A stretch of DNA of 64,000 bases, taken from the NCBI GenBank assembly GCA_964629965.1, contig CAZVRZ010000007.1, positions 1 through 64,000 on the forward strand, given 5' to 3'. Of this stretch, positions 51,732 to 60,614 are shown piece after piece. The translations under genes were made by a program, and so were the position numbers. The DNA is from CAZVRZ01 sp964629965. GTDB lineage: Bacteria > Chloroflexota > Anaerolineae > Anaerolineales > UBA4823. The notes beneath the pieces were generated by a model. That model was not told where the DNA came from. It saw nothing but the letters and a program-made list of their open reading frames with translations, and ran no database searches. The stretch's first letter is position 1. Each line of letters starts with the position of its first letter.

Positions 51732-51819
51732 TTACTCAGATTCTTGTGAAATGTTTTCTCTGGCTCTATTCTAAACCAGATCAGCTATTTTGAGCGAAAT
51801 CGCTATTCCCATCACAAGC

Positions 51820-51828
51820 TGGTAAAAT
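51820..51828 (+). promoter_or_regulatory. possible extended -10 for the MFS gene
   Basis: TGGTAAAAT (TGnTAnAAT type) 28 bp before the ATG at 51856. No -35 box at the right distance. Confidence 0.3.
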
Positions 51829-51855
51829 ATGCTATTCTAAAAATTGGAGCTTGGG

Positions 51856-53073
51856 ATGGTTGCACTGACGAATCGCATTACGCACATGTCTAAAGAACTT
51901 AAGTTGTTTGCTGTCGCTTCCTTTGCAATGGGAATGTCTTATAGTCTGGTGGATGCGGTTTTTAACAATTATCTCAATGATCGTTTTCCCCTGACTGGAT
52001 TTCAACGGTCTTTTCTAGAATTTCCTCGTGAGCTGCCTGGTTTCCTGGTAGTTTTTGTCTCTGCGTTGTTGTGGTTCTTATGCAGCCGCCGCCTGGGCGC
52101 GGTGGCCTTATTGATGAGCGTGGTGGGTGCTTTACTGGTCGGTTTTGCTTCTCCCAGTTATTACATCATGGTGGTCTGGTTATTCGTCTATAGTATGGGG
52201 CAACATTTATTCATGCCGGTGGCTTCCACGATTGGGATGGAATTGGCGCGGGAAGGGCAAGCTGGACAGCGGTTAGGGCAGTTGAACGCTCTTCGCAACA
52301 TCGCAATGGTCTCTGGCAGCGGCCTGGTGTTTTTGGGCTTTAAATACCTGGGGATGAATTTCGAACATTCTTTTGCCCTGGCTGCAGCCGGGTTTGCCAT
52401 TGCCTCTGTGTTAATGTTCATGATGAAACCTCAAAGCGCCAAACCCGCCGGTCTATATTTGAAACTACACCCCCAATACAGGTTGTATTACCTCCTGGCC
52501 GTGCTGTATGGCTCACGTAAGCAGTTGTTTATTACATTTGCTCCCTGGGTGCTGGTCACAGTTTTTCATCAACCCACACAGACGATTGCTACCCTGATGA
52601 CGATCGGTGGCATCATCGGTATCCTGTTCCAGCCCTTCTTGGGTTGGGCTATCGACCACCTGGGCGAGCGAAAGATCCTGGTATCAGAAGCGGTGCTCCT
52701 GGTGTTTGTCTGTTTTGGATACGGATTTTCGCGGTCGATATTTCCAGAAGGGACCGCCTTCATTGTCTCCTGTGTTTGTTATTTGCTCGACCAAATGTTG
52801 ATGTCCGTCAGTATTGCTCGCTCAACCTACATGAAAAAGATTGCATTGGAATCTGCCCACGTACAACCTGCCCTGACCATTTCAGTAACGATCGATCATA
52901 TTTTTTCGATTGCGATCGCTTTATTGGGCGGGCTGATCTGGAACAAATTTGGCTTCCAATATGTCTTCTTGATGGGAGTAGGGATCGCCATTCTGAATTT
53001 CTTTGCAGCCAGGCAGATCCGCCTGCCCGCTCCAGGACATTTGTCACCTGCAAAAAGTGACCTGGCTGTATAG
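51856..53073 (+). CDS. MFS transporter
   Basis: A 405-residue membrane protein with about 12 hydrophobic helices in two halves. MFS features include the N-terminal FAMGMSYSLVDAVFNNYL, the loop LSRRLGAVALLMSVVG-like segment after TM2 (LCSRRLGAVALLMS) and WAIDHLGERKILVSEA (the 'DxxGRR' motif) in the C-terminal half. Substrate unknown. The start at 51856 has GGAG 6 nt upstream; a TTG earlier is less likely. It ends 150 bp before rubrerythrin. Confidence 0.85.
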   Translation: MVALTNRITHMSKELKLFAVASFAMGMSYSLVDAVFNNYLNDRFPLTGFQRSFLEFPRELPGFLVVFVSALLWFLCSRRLGAVALLMSVVGALLVGFASPSYYIMVVWLFVYSMGQHLFMPVASTIGMELAREGQAGQRLGQLNALRNIAMVSGSGLVFLGFKYLGMNFEHSFALAAAGFAIASVLMFMMKPQSAKPAGLYLKLHPQYRLYYLLAVLYGSRKQLFITFAPWVLVTVFHQPTQTIATLMTIGGIIGILFQPFLGWAIDHLGERKILVSEAVLLVFVCFGYGFSRSIFPEGTAFIVSCVCYLLDQMLMSVSIARSTYMKKIALESAHVQPALTISVTIDHIFSIAIALLGGLIWNKFGFQYVFLMGVGIAILNFFAARQIRLPAPGHLSPAKSDLAV

Positions 53074-53221
53074 GTTTGTTGGTTTCATTTATGGTTTAAT
53101 AGAAATCTATCCCATCTACACAATCCTTATGGATATTTTTGTCCGCGATGGGTGGATAGAGATAAAATTCAGTGAAATACTTCATACCAGGTAATTGATC
53201 AACTCAAAGGAGAATTGTACG

Positions 53222-53722
53222 ATGTCGAAAACAATTGAAGATCTGAAGGCTGCTTTTGCGGGCGAATCCCAGGCCAATCGGAAATATACATATTTTGCGA
53301 AGAAAGCTGACGAAGATGGTTTTCCTCAGGTAGCGCGCTTGTTCCGCGCTGCGGCCGCGGCAGAGGCGATCCACGCGCTGAATCATCTGAATGCTTTGGA
53401 CGGCATTCTGTCTACCGATGAAAACCTGAAAACTGCCATTGCTGGGGAGAATTATGAAGTTGTTTCAATGTATCCGGAATTTATCCAGGATGCTGAGGCG
53501 GAAAATCACAAGAAAGCGCTGCGTTCCTTCAAATGGGCGATTGAGGTTGAGAAGGAACACGAGGCCCTCTATAAAAAAGCGCTGGAAGGATTGGCAGGCG
53601 GCCAACAGGCTGAGTTCGACTATTATGTTTGCCCGGTTTGTGGGCATACCCACGAAGGCCCTATGGAAGGCCCTTGCCCGATTTGTGGAGTGCCGGCTTC
53701 CAGGTTTGAGCGCATCAGCTAA
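53222..53722 (+). CDS. rbr: rubrerythrin
   Basis: A 166-residue protein. The N-terminal diiron four-helix domain has FAGESQANRKYTYFA, AEAIHALNHLNAL, and the Glu ligands FIQDAEAENHKKALRSF and EVEKEHEALYKKAL. The C-terminal rubredoxin-like domain has CPVCGH and CPICGVPASRFE. It reduces hydrogen peroxide in anaerobes with electrons from rubredoxin. The short version (about 165 residues) fits the 'rubrerythrin-like' class. AAAGGAG lies before the ATG. The upstream region 53074-53221 contains an imperfect inverted repeat, TCTATCCCATC / GATGGGTGGATAGA (53107-53160). Confidence 0.93.
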   Translation: MSKTIEDLKAAFAGESQANRKYTYFAKKADEDGFPQVARLFRAAAAAEAIHALNHLNALDGILSTDENLKTAIAGENYEVVSMYPEFIQDAEAENHKKALRSFKWAIEVEKEHEALYKKALEGLAGGQQAEFDYYVCPVCGHTHEGPMEGPCPICGVPASRFERIS

Positions 53723-53756
53723 TAGAGATACATCAAAATCGTTCTCAAAATCGTTC

Positions 53757-53786
53757 TTGACAGCCGCTTTACGAGTGTGGTAAACT
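53757..53786 (+). promoter_or_regulatory. promoter of the ABC-F gene
   Basis: TTGACA (53757-53762) and TAAACT (53781-53786) with TGG before the -10 (extended -10) and an 18-bp spacer. Transcription should start near 53793. A palindrome ACGCTTGTAAGCGT (53797-53810) lies at the start site, and TGTAAGCGTTT there repeats the core of LacI operator O1. Confidence 0.7.
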
Positions 53787-53842
53787 CTGGCTGGTGACGC
53801 TTGTAAGCGTTTATCTTATTTTGTATCGAGGAATAGCGTGCG

Positions 53843-53923
53843 ATGATCACTGCAATCCATCATGTTTTGTGCTCTCGAAATGGGGGCGGGGTGGGGTTTG
53901 CCTTGTCGGAGTGCGCCTGTTGA
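53843..53923 (+). CDS. 26-codon leader peptide upstream of the ABC-F gene
   Basis: ATG at 53843, TGA at 53921. The peptide starts MITAIHHVLCSRN and ends ECAC. GAGGA lies about 10 nt upstream, a little far. The frame lies between the promoter and two terminator-like hairpins, in the layout of ABC-F resistance genes whose upstream ORFs sense ribosome stalling by antibiotics. Translation is inferred, not shown. Confidence 0.5.
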   Translation: MITAIHHVLCSRNGGGVGFALSECAC

Positions 53924-53947
53924 CGGTACAGCTACACGAATAATGTC

Positions 53948-53985
53948 ACAGCCACGGCGCGCTCCTGCCCGTGGCTGTTTTGTTT
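53948..53985 (+). terminator. terminator-like hairpin 1 in the ABC-F leader
   Basis: ACAGCCACGG (53948-53957) pairs exactly with CCGTGGCTGT (53969-53978), loop 11 nt, followed by TTTGTTTGT. It is 25 nt after the leader ORF and 90 nt before the ABC-F start. It is probably an attenuator. Confidence 0.75.
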
Positions 53986-54007
53986 GTCCAACTCTTGGGA
54001 CTCTTTG

Positions 54008-54051
54008 ACCGGCCGGCCGCGGACTTGTGTGCCAGGGCCGGTTTGTATTTT
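54008..54051 (+). terminator. terminator-like hairpin 2 in the ABC-F leader
   Basis: ACCGGCC (54008-54014) pairs with GGCCGGT (54036-54042), followed by TTGTATTTTTG. It is a weaker second hairpin just before the ABC-F ribosome site. Confidence 0.5.
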
Positions 54052-54074
54052 TGTCGAGTTCACTGGAGTTGTGT

Positions 54075-56075
54075 ATGTCTGTTCTTAGTGTTGAAAACAT
54101 CGGTGTTTCTTTTGGCGCTTTCGATCTCTTTACAGGGATCTCTGTAACGGTGCCGAATGATGGCAAGATCGGTCTGATCGGGCCAAATGGTGTTGGAAAA
54201 ACCACCTTACTGCTCATCCTGGCAGGGATCAACCCGCCTACCACGGGGCATGTACACCTGGCCCGCAACCGCCGCCTGGGCTATTTACGCCAGGAGGCCG
54301 TAGAAGCATTTGCCGATCGATCCAATACGGTTTACGATGAAATGCTTTCGGTCTTTGCCGGCCTGCGCGAGCAGCAAAAGCGCTTGCAAGAGATAGAAGC
54401 ATGTATGGAGAGCGGCGGTTTTAGCGCAGAATTGCTGGAAGAATATGGTCATCTCCAGGAAGCTTTTGAGCATGCGGGCGGTTATGATTACGATCTGCGC
54501 ATCCAGCAAACGCTCGATGGCTTAGGGTTGGGTAAGGGATGCTGGCGCATGCCGCTCAACCACCTTTCCGGCGGGCAAAAAACACGTGCCTTGCTGGCTC
54601 GTTTGCTGCTTGAAAAGCCCGATTTGTTGATGCTGGACGAGCCTACCAATCACCTGGATATTGAGGCGGTGGAATGGTTGGAGCAAACACTGCGCAGATG
54701 GGAAGGCGCGGTGTTGATCGTATCGCATGACCGCTATTTCCTGGATAACACGGTAGATACCATCTGGGAGATGAGCCGCTCAGGGATAGAAACATATTCG
54801 GGTAATTATTCTTCTTACCTGATTCAACGGCAAGACCGGTGGGAATACTACGAGCGCGTCTTTACCGAAGAGAAGGCGCGCCTGTTGAACGAGGTAGATT
54901 TTATCCAACGCAACTGGGTGCGCGCCAGTACCCATGCGCGCGCCTTGGGGTTGCTGCGCCGTTTAAGCCGCGATCTTGCCATTGTTGAAACCTATGGCAT
55001 CATGGCTTTGCGAAATGGAAAGAAATGGTCGGAGATGGGATTAAGCGCCGATCGTCCTCTGGATGTGATCGAAGCGATCCGCAAAGTGAATGCTATCCAG
55101 ATGATGGGGCATCGCCCACACGTTATTCGGCCTCGCCTGGCGGCAGCCTCCACCAGCGGCAATATCATCTTGCGGGCAGACCGGGCTACGGTCGGTTATC
55201 CCAAACATGCCCTCTTCACGCTGCACGATCTTGAGCTGCGCAGGGGAGAGTGTGCTGCCCTGATTGGCCCGAACGGCAGCGGTAAGACCACTTTTATCAA
55301 AACCCTCTTGGGTCAATTGGAGCCCACGCAGGGAGAGATTCGCCTGGGCGCTGGGTTGAAGATCGGCTATTTTGCCCAGGCGCAGGAAGCACTGAATGGC
55401 GATCAATCCGTGCTCGATGAGCTGTTAAGCCATCGCAGCATGCAGCCCAACGAAGGGCGTGCTTACCTGGCTCCTTACCTGTTCCAGGGCGACGATGTGT
55501 TCAAGCCGCTCTCGGCTCTTTCTGGCGGCGAGCGCGCCCGCCTGGCTTTAGCCATCCTGGCTTTGGAAGGCAATAATTTCTTGCTGTTGGATGAGCCGAC
55601 CAATCACCTGGATATACCGGCGCGCGAAGCGCTGCAGGAAGTTCTGGAAGCTTATTCCGGCACGATCTTGCTCGTTTCACACGATCGTTATTTGATCGAT
55701 CGCCTGGCTACCCAGATCTGGGAGCTGCGCGATGGTAAGATGCATTTCTTTAAGGGAACCTATCGAGAATTTATTCTGCGCGGTTTGTCGCAGCGCACTC
55801 TCAATACTGCCCCTGCCCCAGTGCGCCAAACTCTTTTGGCAAAGCCGCTGCTTAAGGGTGATAGTTTCCAGGCTCGCCAGCGGATTGAACGCCTGCAGCG
55901 AGTGGAGGAGCGTATTCGCGAGCAAGAAACTGCTATCCAACACCTGTCGCGGGAAATGCAAAAAGCCGGGCAAAGCCAATCCTTCGAGAAGGTAAATCAA
56001 TTGAGTTGGAAGGTGGCCCAGGCGCAGAACACGCTGGAAGATTTGATGACTGAATGGGAACATTTAGCAGCATAG
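54075..56075 (+). CDS. ABC-F ribosome-associated ATPase (possible antibiotic-resistance type)
   Basis: A 666-residue protein with two ATPase domains in one chain and no membrane segment. Domain 1 has GPNGVGKTT, LSGGQKTRALLARLL and LLMLDEPTNHLD; domain 2 has GPNGSGKTT, LSGGERARLALAIL and LLLDEPTNHLD. The linker between them (about 110 residues, helical: RQDRWEYYERVFTEEKARLL...) is long, as in ribosome-protection ABC-F factors. A C-terminal coiled coil (about 600-665) follows, as in Uup. GGAG lies 7 nt before the ATG at 54075. The leader with an ORF and two hairpins supports antibiotic-responsive control. Whether it protects against a drug is inference. Confidence 0.9.
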   Translation: MSVLSVENIGVSFGAFDLFTGISVTVPNDGKIGLIGPNGVGKTTLLLILAGINPPTTGHVHLARNRRLGYLRQEAVEAFADRSNTVYDEMLSVFAGLREQQKRLQEIEACMESGGFSAELLEEYGHLQEAFEHAGGYDYDLRIQQTLDGLGLGKGCWRMPLNHLSGGQKTRALLARLLLEKPDLLMLDEPTNHLDIEAVEWLEQTLRRWEGAVLIVSHDRYFLDNTVDTIWEMSRSGIETYSGNYSSYLIQRQDRWEYYERVFTEEKARLLNEVDFIQRNWVRASTHARALGLLRRLSRDLAIVETYGIMALRNGKKWSEMGLSADRPLDVIEAIRKVNAIQMMGHRPHVIRPRLAAASTSGNIILRADRATVGYPKHALFTLHDLELRRGECAALIGPNGSGKTTFIKTLLGQLEPTQGEIRLGAGLKIGYFAQAQEALNGDQSVLDELLSHRSMQPNEGRAYLAPYLFQGDDVFKPLSALSGGERARLALAILALEGNNFLLLDEPTNHLDIPAREALQEVLEAYSGTILLVSHDRYLIDRLATQIWELRDGKMHFFKGTYREFILRGLSQRTLNTAPAPVRQTLLAKPLLKGDSFQARQRIERLQRVEERIREQETAIQHLSREMQKAGQSQSFEKVNQLSWKVAQAQNTLEDLMTEWEHLAA

Positions 56076-56112
56076 AGAATATGGCTCCAGGCGATGTTCT
56101 GGATCACATATA

Positions 56113-57900
56113 ATGGAAAATATTATGAAACTTTCCTTACAACATTACTGGCAGTTGCTCTCGCAGCATATCCGTCCTCAGAAGGGCCGGTTCATTGCTT
56201 TGATGCTCCTGTTGTTTGGCTCGATCATTTTACAGCTTATCAGCCCGCAGATCGTTCGCTCCTTTATCGACTCTGCTTTGGCAGGTGAGCCGATGGAACG
56301 CTTGATGACGGTGGCGGCAGTCTTTATTGGGATCGCTATTGTGCAGCAGTTGGTTTCGGTCTCTGCCACCTACCTGGGCGAAAGTGTAGCCTGGACAGCT
56401 ACCAATGCATTACGCGCTGAACTGGCCTGGCATTGCCTCAATCTAGATATTTCATTCCACAAGCAGCATACTCCAGGTGAACTGATCGAGCGTATCGATG
56501 GCGATGTAACCGAGTTGTCGACCTTCTTTTCGCAGTTTGTGGTCACTTTGCTGGGAAACAGTTTGTTGTTGGTGGGTATCTTGATTGCTCTGTTCATCGA
56601 GAATCGGATCGCGGGATTGGTTTTTACCGTCTTTGCAGCGGCGGCGTTCTTGCTGCTCAACAGAGTACGGGATATTGCCCTGCCGCACCAGAAAGCCCGC
56701 CGCCAGGCAGAAGCAGATATATTTGGCTTCATCGAAGAACAACTTACCGGCACTGAAGATATCCGCTCTTCGGGCGCAGTGTATTACTCGCTGCGAGAGT
56801 TATTCCGTTTGCAGGGGAATATCCTCAAGCATGATCGTTTGGCTCATCTGAAAGGTTGGATCATCAACAATTCCATTGGCGCTCTGTTGGCCCTGGCAAA
56901 TGTGATGGTCATTGGCCTGGGATTCCTGCTTTTTACCCAAAACCGGGTAACGATTGGCACGATTTACCTCTTTATCAACTACGTGAACCTGCTCGGTCAA
57001 CCGCTCTGGCAGCTCACCCGGCAAGTAGAGAGCTTTCAGACCATTGGCGCTTGCGTGGAACGCCTGGTAGAGCTGCGCAATATTCAGCCTTCGATCCAGG
57101 ATATTCAGTTGAGCGGCGATATTCATCGCGAGCAGTCCGGAAAACTGGATGCCGCTGGTCCGCTCTCCTTGTCGTTCGATCGAGTTACTTTCGCTTACGA
57201 CCAAGACGAACCAATCCTGCGCGACCTGTCCTTCCGCCTGGAAAAAGGTTCGATCCTGGGGGTGCTTGGTCGTACCGGTTCGGGAAAAACCACGCTGACT
57301 CGCCTGGTCTTTCGCCTTTATGACCCGGCGAATGGGCGGATTTTGTTGGAAGACCAGGATCTGCGTGCTACACCCCTGCAGACACTACGCCAAAAGGTTG
57401 CCATCGTGACCCAGGATGTGCAGCTTTTTCGCGGCACAGTGCGCGATAATTTGACTTTCTTCGATCGTTCGATCTCAGACGACCAGATTGAGACGGCTAT
57501 CGAAGCGCTGCAATTGGGCGACTGGTTTCGTTCCTTACCGCAAGGGCTGGAGACAGAGCTGGCCTCTGGCGGGCTCAGTCTCTCGGCGGGCGAGGCGCAG
57601 CTCCTGGCTTTCACGCGCATTTTCTTGCGCCAACCAGGCCTGGTGATTTTGGATGAAGCTTCTTCACGCCTTGACCCTGCTACCGAGCAGCGAATCGAAC
57701 GCGCCATCGACCGCTTGCTTCAAAATCGATCTGCCATCATTATCGCTCATCGATTAGGAACGGTACATCGGGCGAAAGAAGTAATGATCTTGGAAAATGG
57801 CTGCGTGGCTGAGCATGGCTCACGTGAGGGACTGGCTCAGGACCCTGATTCCAGGTTCTACCACTTGTTAAAGACCGGCCTGGAGGAGGTATTGGTATGA
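56113..57900 (+). CDS. heterodimeric ABC exporter, subunit with canonical Walker B
   Basis: A 595-residue half-transporter with six membrane helices (about 25-310), then an ATPase domain with GRTGSGKTT, signature LSAGEAQLLAFTR (LSGGQ degenerated to LSAGE), Walker B LVILDEASSRLD with Glu, and H-loop IIAHRLGTV. It pairs with the next gene, overlapping by 4 bp (ATGA). It follows the ABC-F gene after 37 bp, so the two may share a transcript. Substrate unknown. No strong ribosome site is visible before the ATG; an internal ATG at 56125 is an alternative start. Confidence 0.88.
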   Translation: MENIMKLSLQHYWQLLSQHIRPQKGRFIALMLLLFGSIILQLISPQIVRSFIDSALAGEPMERLMTVAAVFIGIAIVQQLVSVSATYLGESVAWTATNALRAELAWHCLNLDISFHKQHTPGELIERIDGDVTELSTFFSQFVVTLLGNSLLLVGILIALFIENRIAGLVFTVFAAAAFLLLNRVRDIALPHQKARRQAEADIFGFIEEQLTGTEDIRSSGAVYYSLRELFRLQGNILKHDRLAHLKGWIINNSIGALLALANVMVIGLGFLLFTQNRVTIGTIYLFINYVNLLGQPLWQLTRQVESFQTIGACVERLVELRNIQPSIQDIQLSGDIHREQSGKLDAAGPLSLSFDRVTFAYDQDEPILRDLSFRLEKGSILGVLGRTGSGKTTLTRLVFRLYDPANGRILLEDQDLRATPLQTLRQKVAIVTQDVQLFRGTVRDNLTFFDRSISDDQIETAIEALQLGDWFRSLPQGLETELASGGLSLSAGEAQLLAFTRIFLRQPGLVILDEASSRLDPATEQRIERAIDRLLQNRSAIIIAHRLGTVHRAKEVMILENGCVAEHGSREGLAQDPDSRFYHLLKTGLEEVLV

Positions 57901-59696
57901 GGACAACCCATGCTGCTGCGGCTTCCCGCATTCCGGCGCTGCCTGCCTGGAAAGTTATCCTGGAGATGGTGCGTTTCCGTCCCTGGTACTGGCTGGTTGA
58001 CCTGTTGTCGGTTACTCTGGTGCGCATTGGCTGGCAAATTGTGCCTGGCCTGGCTATCCAGGCTTTCTTTAACCTGATCACCGGGGAAGCCCAGGCGCGC
58101 CTGAATATCTGGGGGATCGTAGCGCTGCTGACGGCTGCTTTCCTTGGCCGGGCCTTGGGCGAATATGGTTTTTGCTATGCCGATGTGCCGCTTTTTTCAG
58201 AAATCGCTGTTCTCTTGCGGCGTAATTTGCTCAAGCATATCTTGCGCCGTCCAGGCGCTTCGGCGCTGCCCGATTCACCCGGCGAGGCAGTCAGTCGTTT
58301 CCGCAGCGATGTGATTGAACTGCCTCTCTTCGTCATCTGGATCAACGATATCATCATCGGTGTGGTGATCATTGCCTTCTCGATTGGGCTGCTGGTGTCG
58401 ATCTCGCTGCCGATCACTCTGCTGTCGCTCTTGCCGCTGCTGCTGATCGGTTTTATTGCCAGCGCAGCCTCCAGTAAGTTTGAAGAGTATCGCCGCGCCA
58501 GCCGGCTGGCAGGCGGCAAGGTCACCGGTTTCATCGGTGAATTTTTCGGCGCGGTGCAGGCTGTCAAGGTAGCCGCGGCCGAAAAAAATGTGATCGGTCG
58601 CTTTCACGAGTTGAATGACGAACGCCGCCGGCTCTCGCTGCGCGAACGCCTGTTCGACGAAGTGCTCGACTCGGTCTGGCGCAATACAGCCAACCTGGGC
58701 ACGGGTGTCGTTTTCATCCTGGCAGGCCAGGCTATGCGCCAGGGCGACTTTACGATTGGCGACTTCTCATTATTCGTCTACTTGCTCCAATCTTTGAGCG
58801 ACCTGACCACCTTTGCCGGCATGATCATTGCTCGTTACAAAAAGCTTGGCGTTTCGATTGAGCGCATGTACCGCCTGATGGAGGGCGCGCCCCTGGACGC
58901 GCTGGTCGAGAAGATCCCGGTGAATTTGACAGAACCTTCACCTGTGGTGGAAGCTCGCACTTTACAACCTGCTGATCGCCTGGAGACGTTCGAGGCCCGC
59001 AGCCTATCATTCCATTATCCTGGCTCGGAGCATGGCATCCAGGATATCAACCTGCGCTTGGGCCGCGGCGAGCTGACGGTGATCACCGGGCGGGTTGGCT
59101 CGGGAAAAACAACCCTGCTGAGAGTTCTACTCGGTTTGCTGCCCATGAAGAGCGGTGAGATTGCCTGGAATGGGCAGCCTGTCTCCGACCCAGGCGCCTT
59201 TTTCATCCCACCGATCGCGGCTTACACTCCCCAGGTGCCGCGCCTGTTTTCGACCACGCTGCGCCAGAACATCCTGTTGGGATTGGAAAGGTCCGATGAA
59301 GAGATCTTGCGTGCCGTGCGCCTGGCGGTTTTCGACCGCGACCTGAGCGAGTTTGAGAAGGGGCTTGATACGGTGGTCGGGCCGCGTGGCGTGCGCCTTT
59401 CTGGCGGGCAGGCGCAGCGCACTGCCGCGGCGCGGATGTTGGTTCGCCGGCCGGAGTTACTTGTGTTCGATGATCTTTCGAGCGCTTTGGATGTTGAGAC
59501 CGAACAGCTTTTATGGGAAGGCCTGTTTGAACAAGGCCAACAAACTTACCTGGTGGTTTCGCATCGCAAACCCGTGCTGCGCCACGCCGATCATATCATC
59601 GTGCTGAAAGATGGCCGGGTGGAGGCCGAAGGAAAGTTGCAAGATTTACTGGACACTTGCGATGAGATGCGCCAGCTTTGGCAAAGCGAAGGGTAA
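57897..59696 (+). CDS. heterodimeric ABC exporter, degenerate-site subunit
   Basis: A 599-residue half-transporter. Membrane helices cover about 20-320. The ATPase domain has GRVGSGKTT, an intact LSGGQAQRTAAARML, but Walker B is LLVFDDLSSALD: the catalytic Glu is Asp. H-loop LVVSHRKPVL keeps the His. With the partner's LSAGE signature, this makes one canonical and one degenerate site, as in TM287/288. Start codon overlaps the previous stop. It ends 33 bp before the convergent phosphoesterase gene. Confidence 0.9.
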   Translation: MRTTHAAAASRIPALPAWKVILEMVRFRPWYWLVDLLSVTLVRIGWQIVPGLAIQAFFNLITGEAQARLNIWGIVALLTAAFLGRALGEYGFCYADVPLFSEIAVLLRRNLLKHILRRPGASALPDSPGEAVSRFRSDVIELPLFVIWINDIIIGVVIIAFSIGLLVSISLPITLLSLLPLLLIGFIASAASSKFEEYRRASRLAGGKVTGFIGEFFGAVQAVKVAAAEKNVIGRFHELNDERRRLSLRERLFDEVLDSVWRNTANLGTGVVFILAGQAMRQGDFTIGDFSLFVYLLQSLSDLTTFAGMIIARYKKLGVSIERMYRLMEGAPLDALVEKIPVNLTEPSPVVEARTLQPADRLETFEARSLSFHYPGSEHGIQDINLRLGRGELTVITGRVGSGKTTLLRVLLGLLPMKSGEIAWNGQPVSDPGAFFIPPIAAYTPQVPRLFSTTLRQNILLGLERSDEEILRAVRLAVFDRDLSEFEKGLDTVVGPRGVRLSGGQAQRTAAARMLVRRPELLVFDDLSSALDVETEQLLWEGLFEQGQQTYLVVSHRKPVLRHADHIIVLKDGRVEAEGKLQDLLDTCDEMRQLWQSEG

Positions 59697-59728
59697 ATGC
59701 GCTAAAACTTGGCCAGGGTTGCTCCTGC

Positions 59729-60556
59729 TCAAAACTGTGGCTCGGTGCGCCTCTCGTACTGCATGGTTTCGAGATCAACGATCACGTAGGTCAGGGGATC
59801 TTGCTGCCCAGGCTGAATGCAAACGGTTTGGCCGATATGGGCGAACCATTTGCCGCTTGTTTCGGGAGACTCATGAATATGCCCGTGCAGCGACAGCCTG
59901 GGCTGTATCTTTCTTAGAAAATGATAAACGGCCTCAGAACCGACCTGAGGTCCGTGCCCACATTGATCTAGCCCCAGCCTGCTGGGCGGTATATGGATCA
60001 CGTAGACGGCATGCTCTGGATCGTCCGGCAGAACCAGACGCTCTAACTCATTCTCGATCGTTGGCAGTGAATGGGCATAGGCCTGCCAATCGGGGATCTC
60101 CTGCCAACCCTCCGGCGTGGAGAGCAAACCGGCGCCAAACTGTTCCTGAAAAACGTAGCTCGGGGTATCCATCCGGCAGCGATCTTTCAAACGGAATGGA
60201 TAATCCGCCACCCAATTCATGCCGATGAATTCATAGGCGCCTATTTTTATTTTTCTTTGAGCCAGGTTGAATACCCGAGGATATTTTTGGCAGGTCTCAT
60301 CGAAGAGAGGGTCGAAGATGATCAGGTCATCATTTCCCAAGAAACACAGGTAATCGATGCCGGCCCGGTTGAACTGCGAAAAGTGACTGGCAAGCTCGTT
60401 GGTAATGAATTCACCTTGTTTGAAGCGGTCGCCGCTTTTAGGCAGCATATCGCCGCCATTGATCACCATGTCCACCGCGTATCGCCTGGCAGCCTGCAGC
60501 ACACGCTTATACTTCCATTGGCAGCCGTGCAGATCGGTAATGAAAAGAATTTTCAT
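59729..60556 (-). CDS. calcineurin-like metallophosphoesterase
   Basis: A 275-residue protein with the metallophosphoesterase motifs: ITDLHGCQWKYKRVL (D-x-H), INGGDMLPKSGDR (GD), LCFLGNDDL (GND), VIHIPPSR (in place of GH) and LSLHGHIHES (GHxH). It binds two metals and hydrolyses phosphate esters; substrate unknown. No signal peptide, so cytoplasmic. AAGG precedes the ATG. It is convergent with the ABC exporter. Confidence 0.85.
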   Translation of the reverse strand: MKILFITDLHGCQWKYKRVLQAARRYAVDMVINGGDMLPKSGDRFKQGEFITNELASHFSQFNRAGIDYLCFLGNDDLIIFDPLFDETCQKYPRVFNLAQRKIKIGAYEFIGMNWVADYPFRLKDRCRMDTPSYVFQEQFGAGLLSTPEGWQEIPDWQAYAHSLPTIENELERLVLPDDPEHAVYVIHIPPSRLGLDQCGHGPQVGSEAVYHFLRKIQPRLSLHGHIHESPETSGKWFAHIGQTVCIQPGQQDPLTYVIVDLETMQYERRTEPQF

Positions 60557-60614
60557 CGCTTCCGCCTTCTACTTGCAACGCTTCCAGTTGCCCAGGCGCC
60601 TGATCCCGGCAAAG

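Noticed and set aside
53816..54268. Minus-strand open frame of 150 codons across the ABC-F start
   Set aside because: It is antisense to the Walker A region of the ABC-F gene and reads as its shadow.
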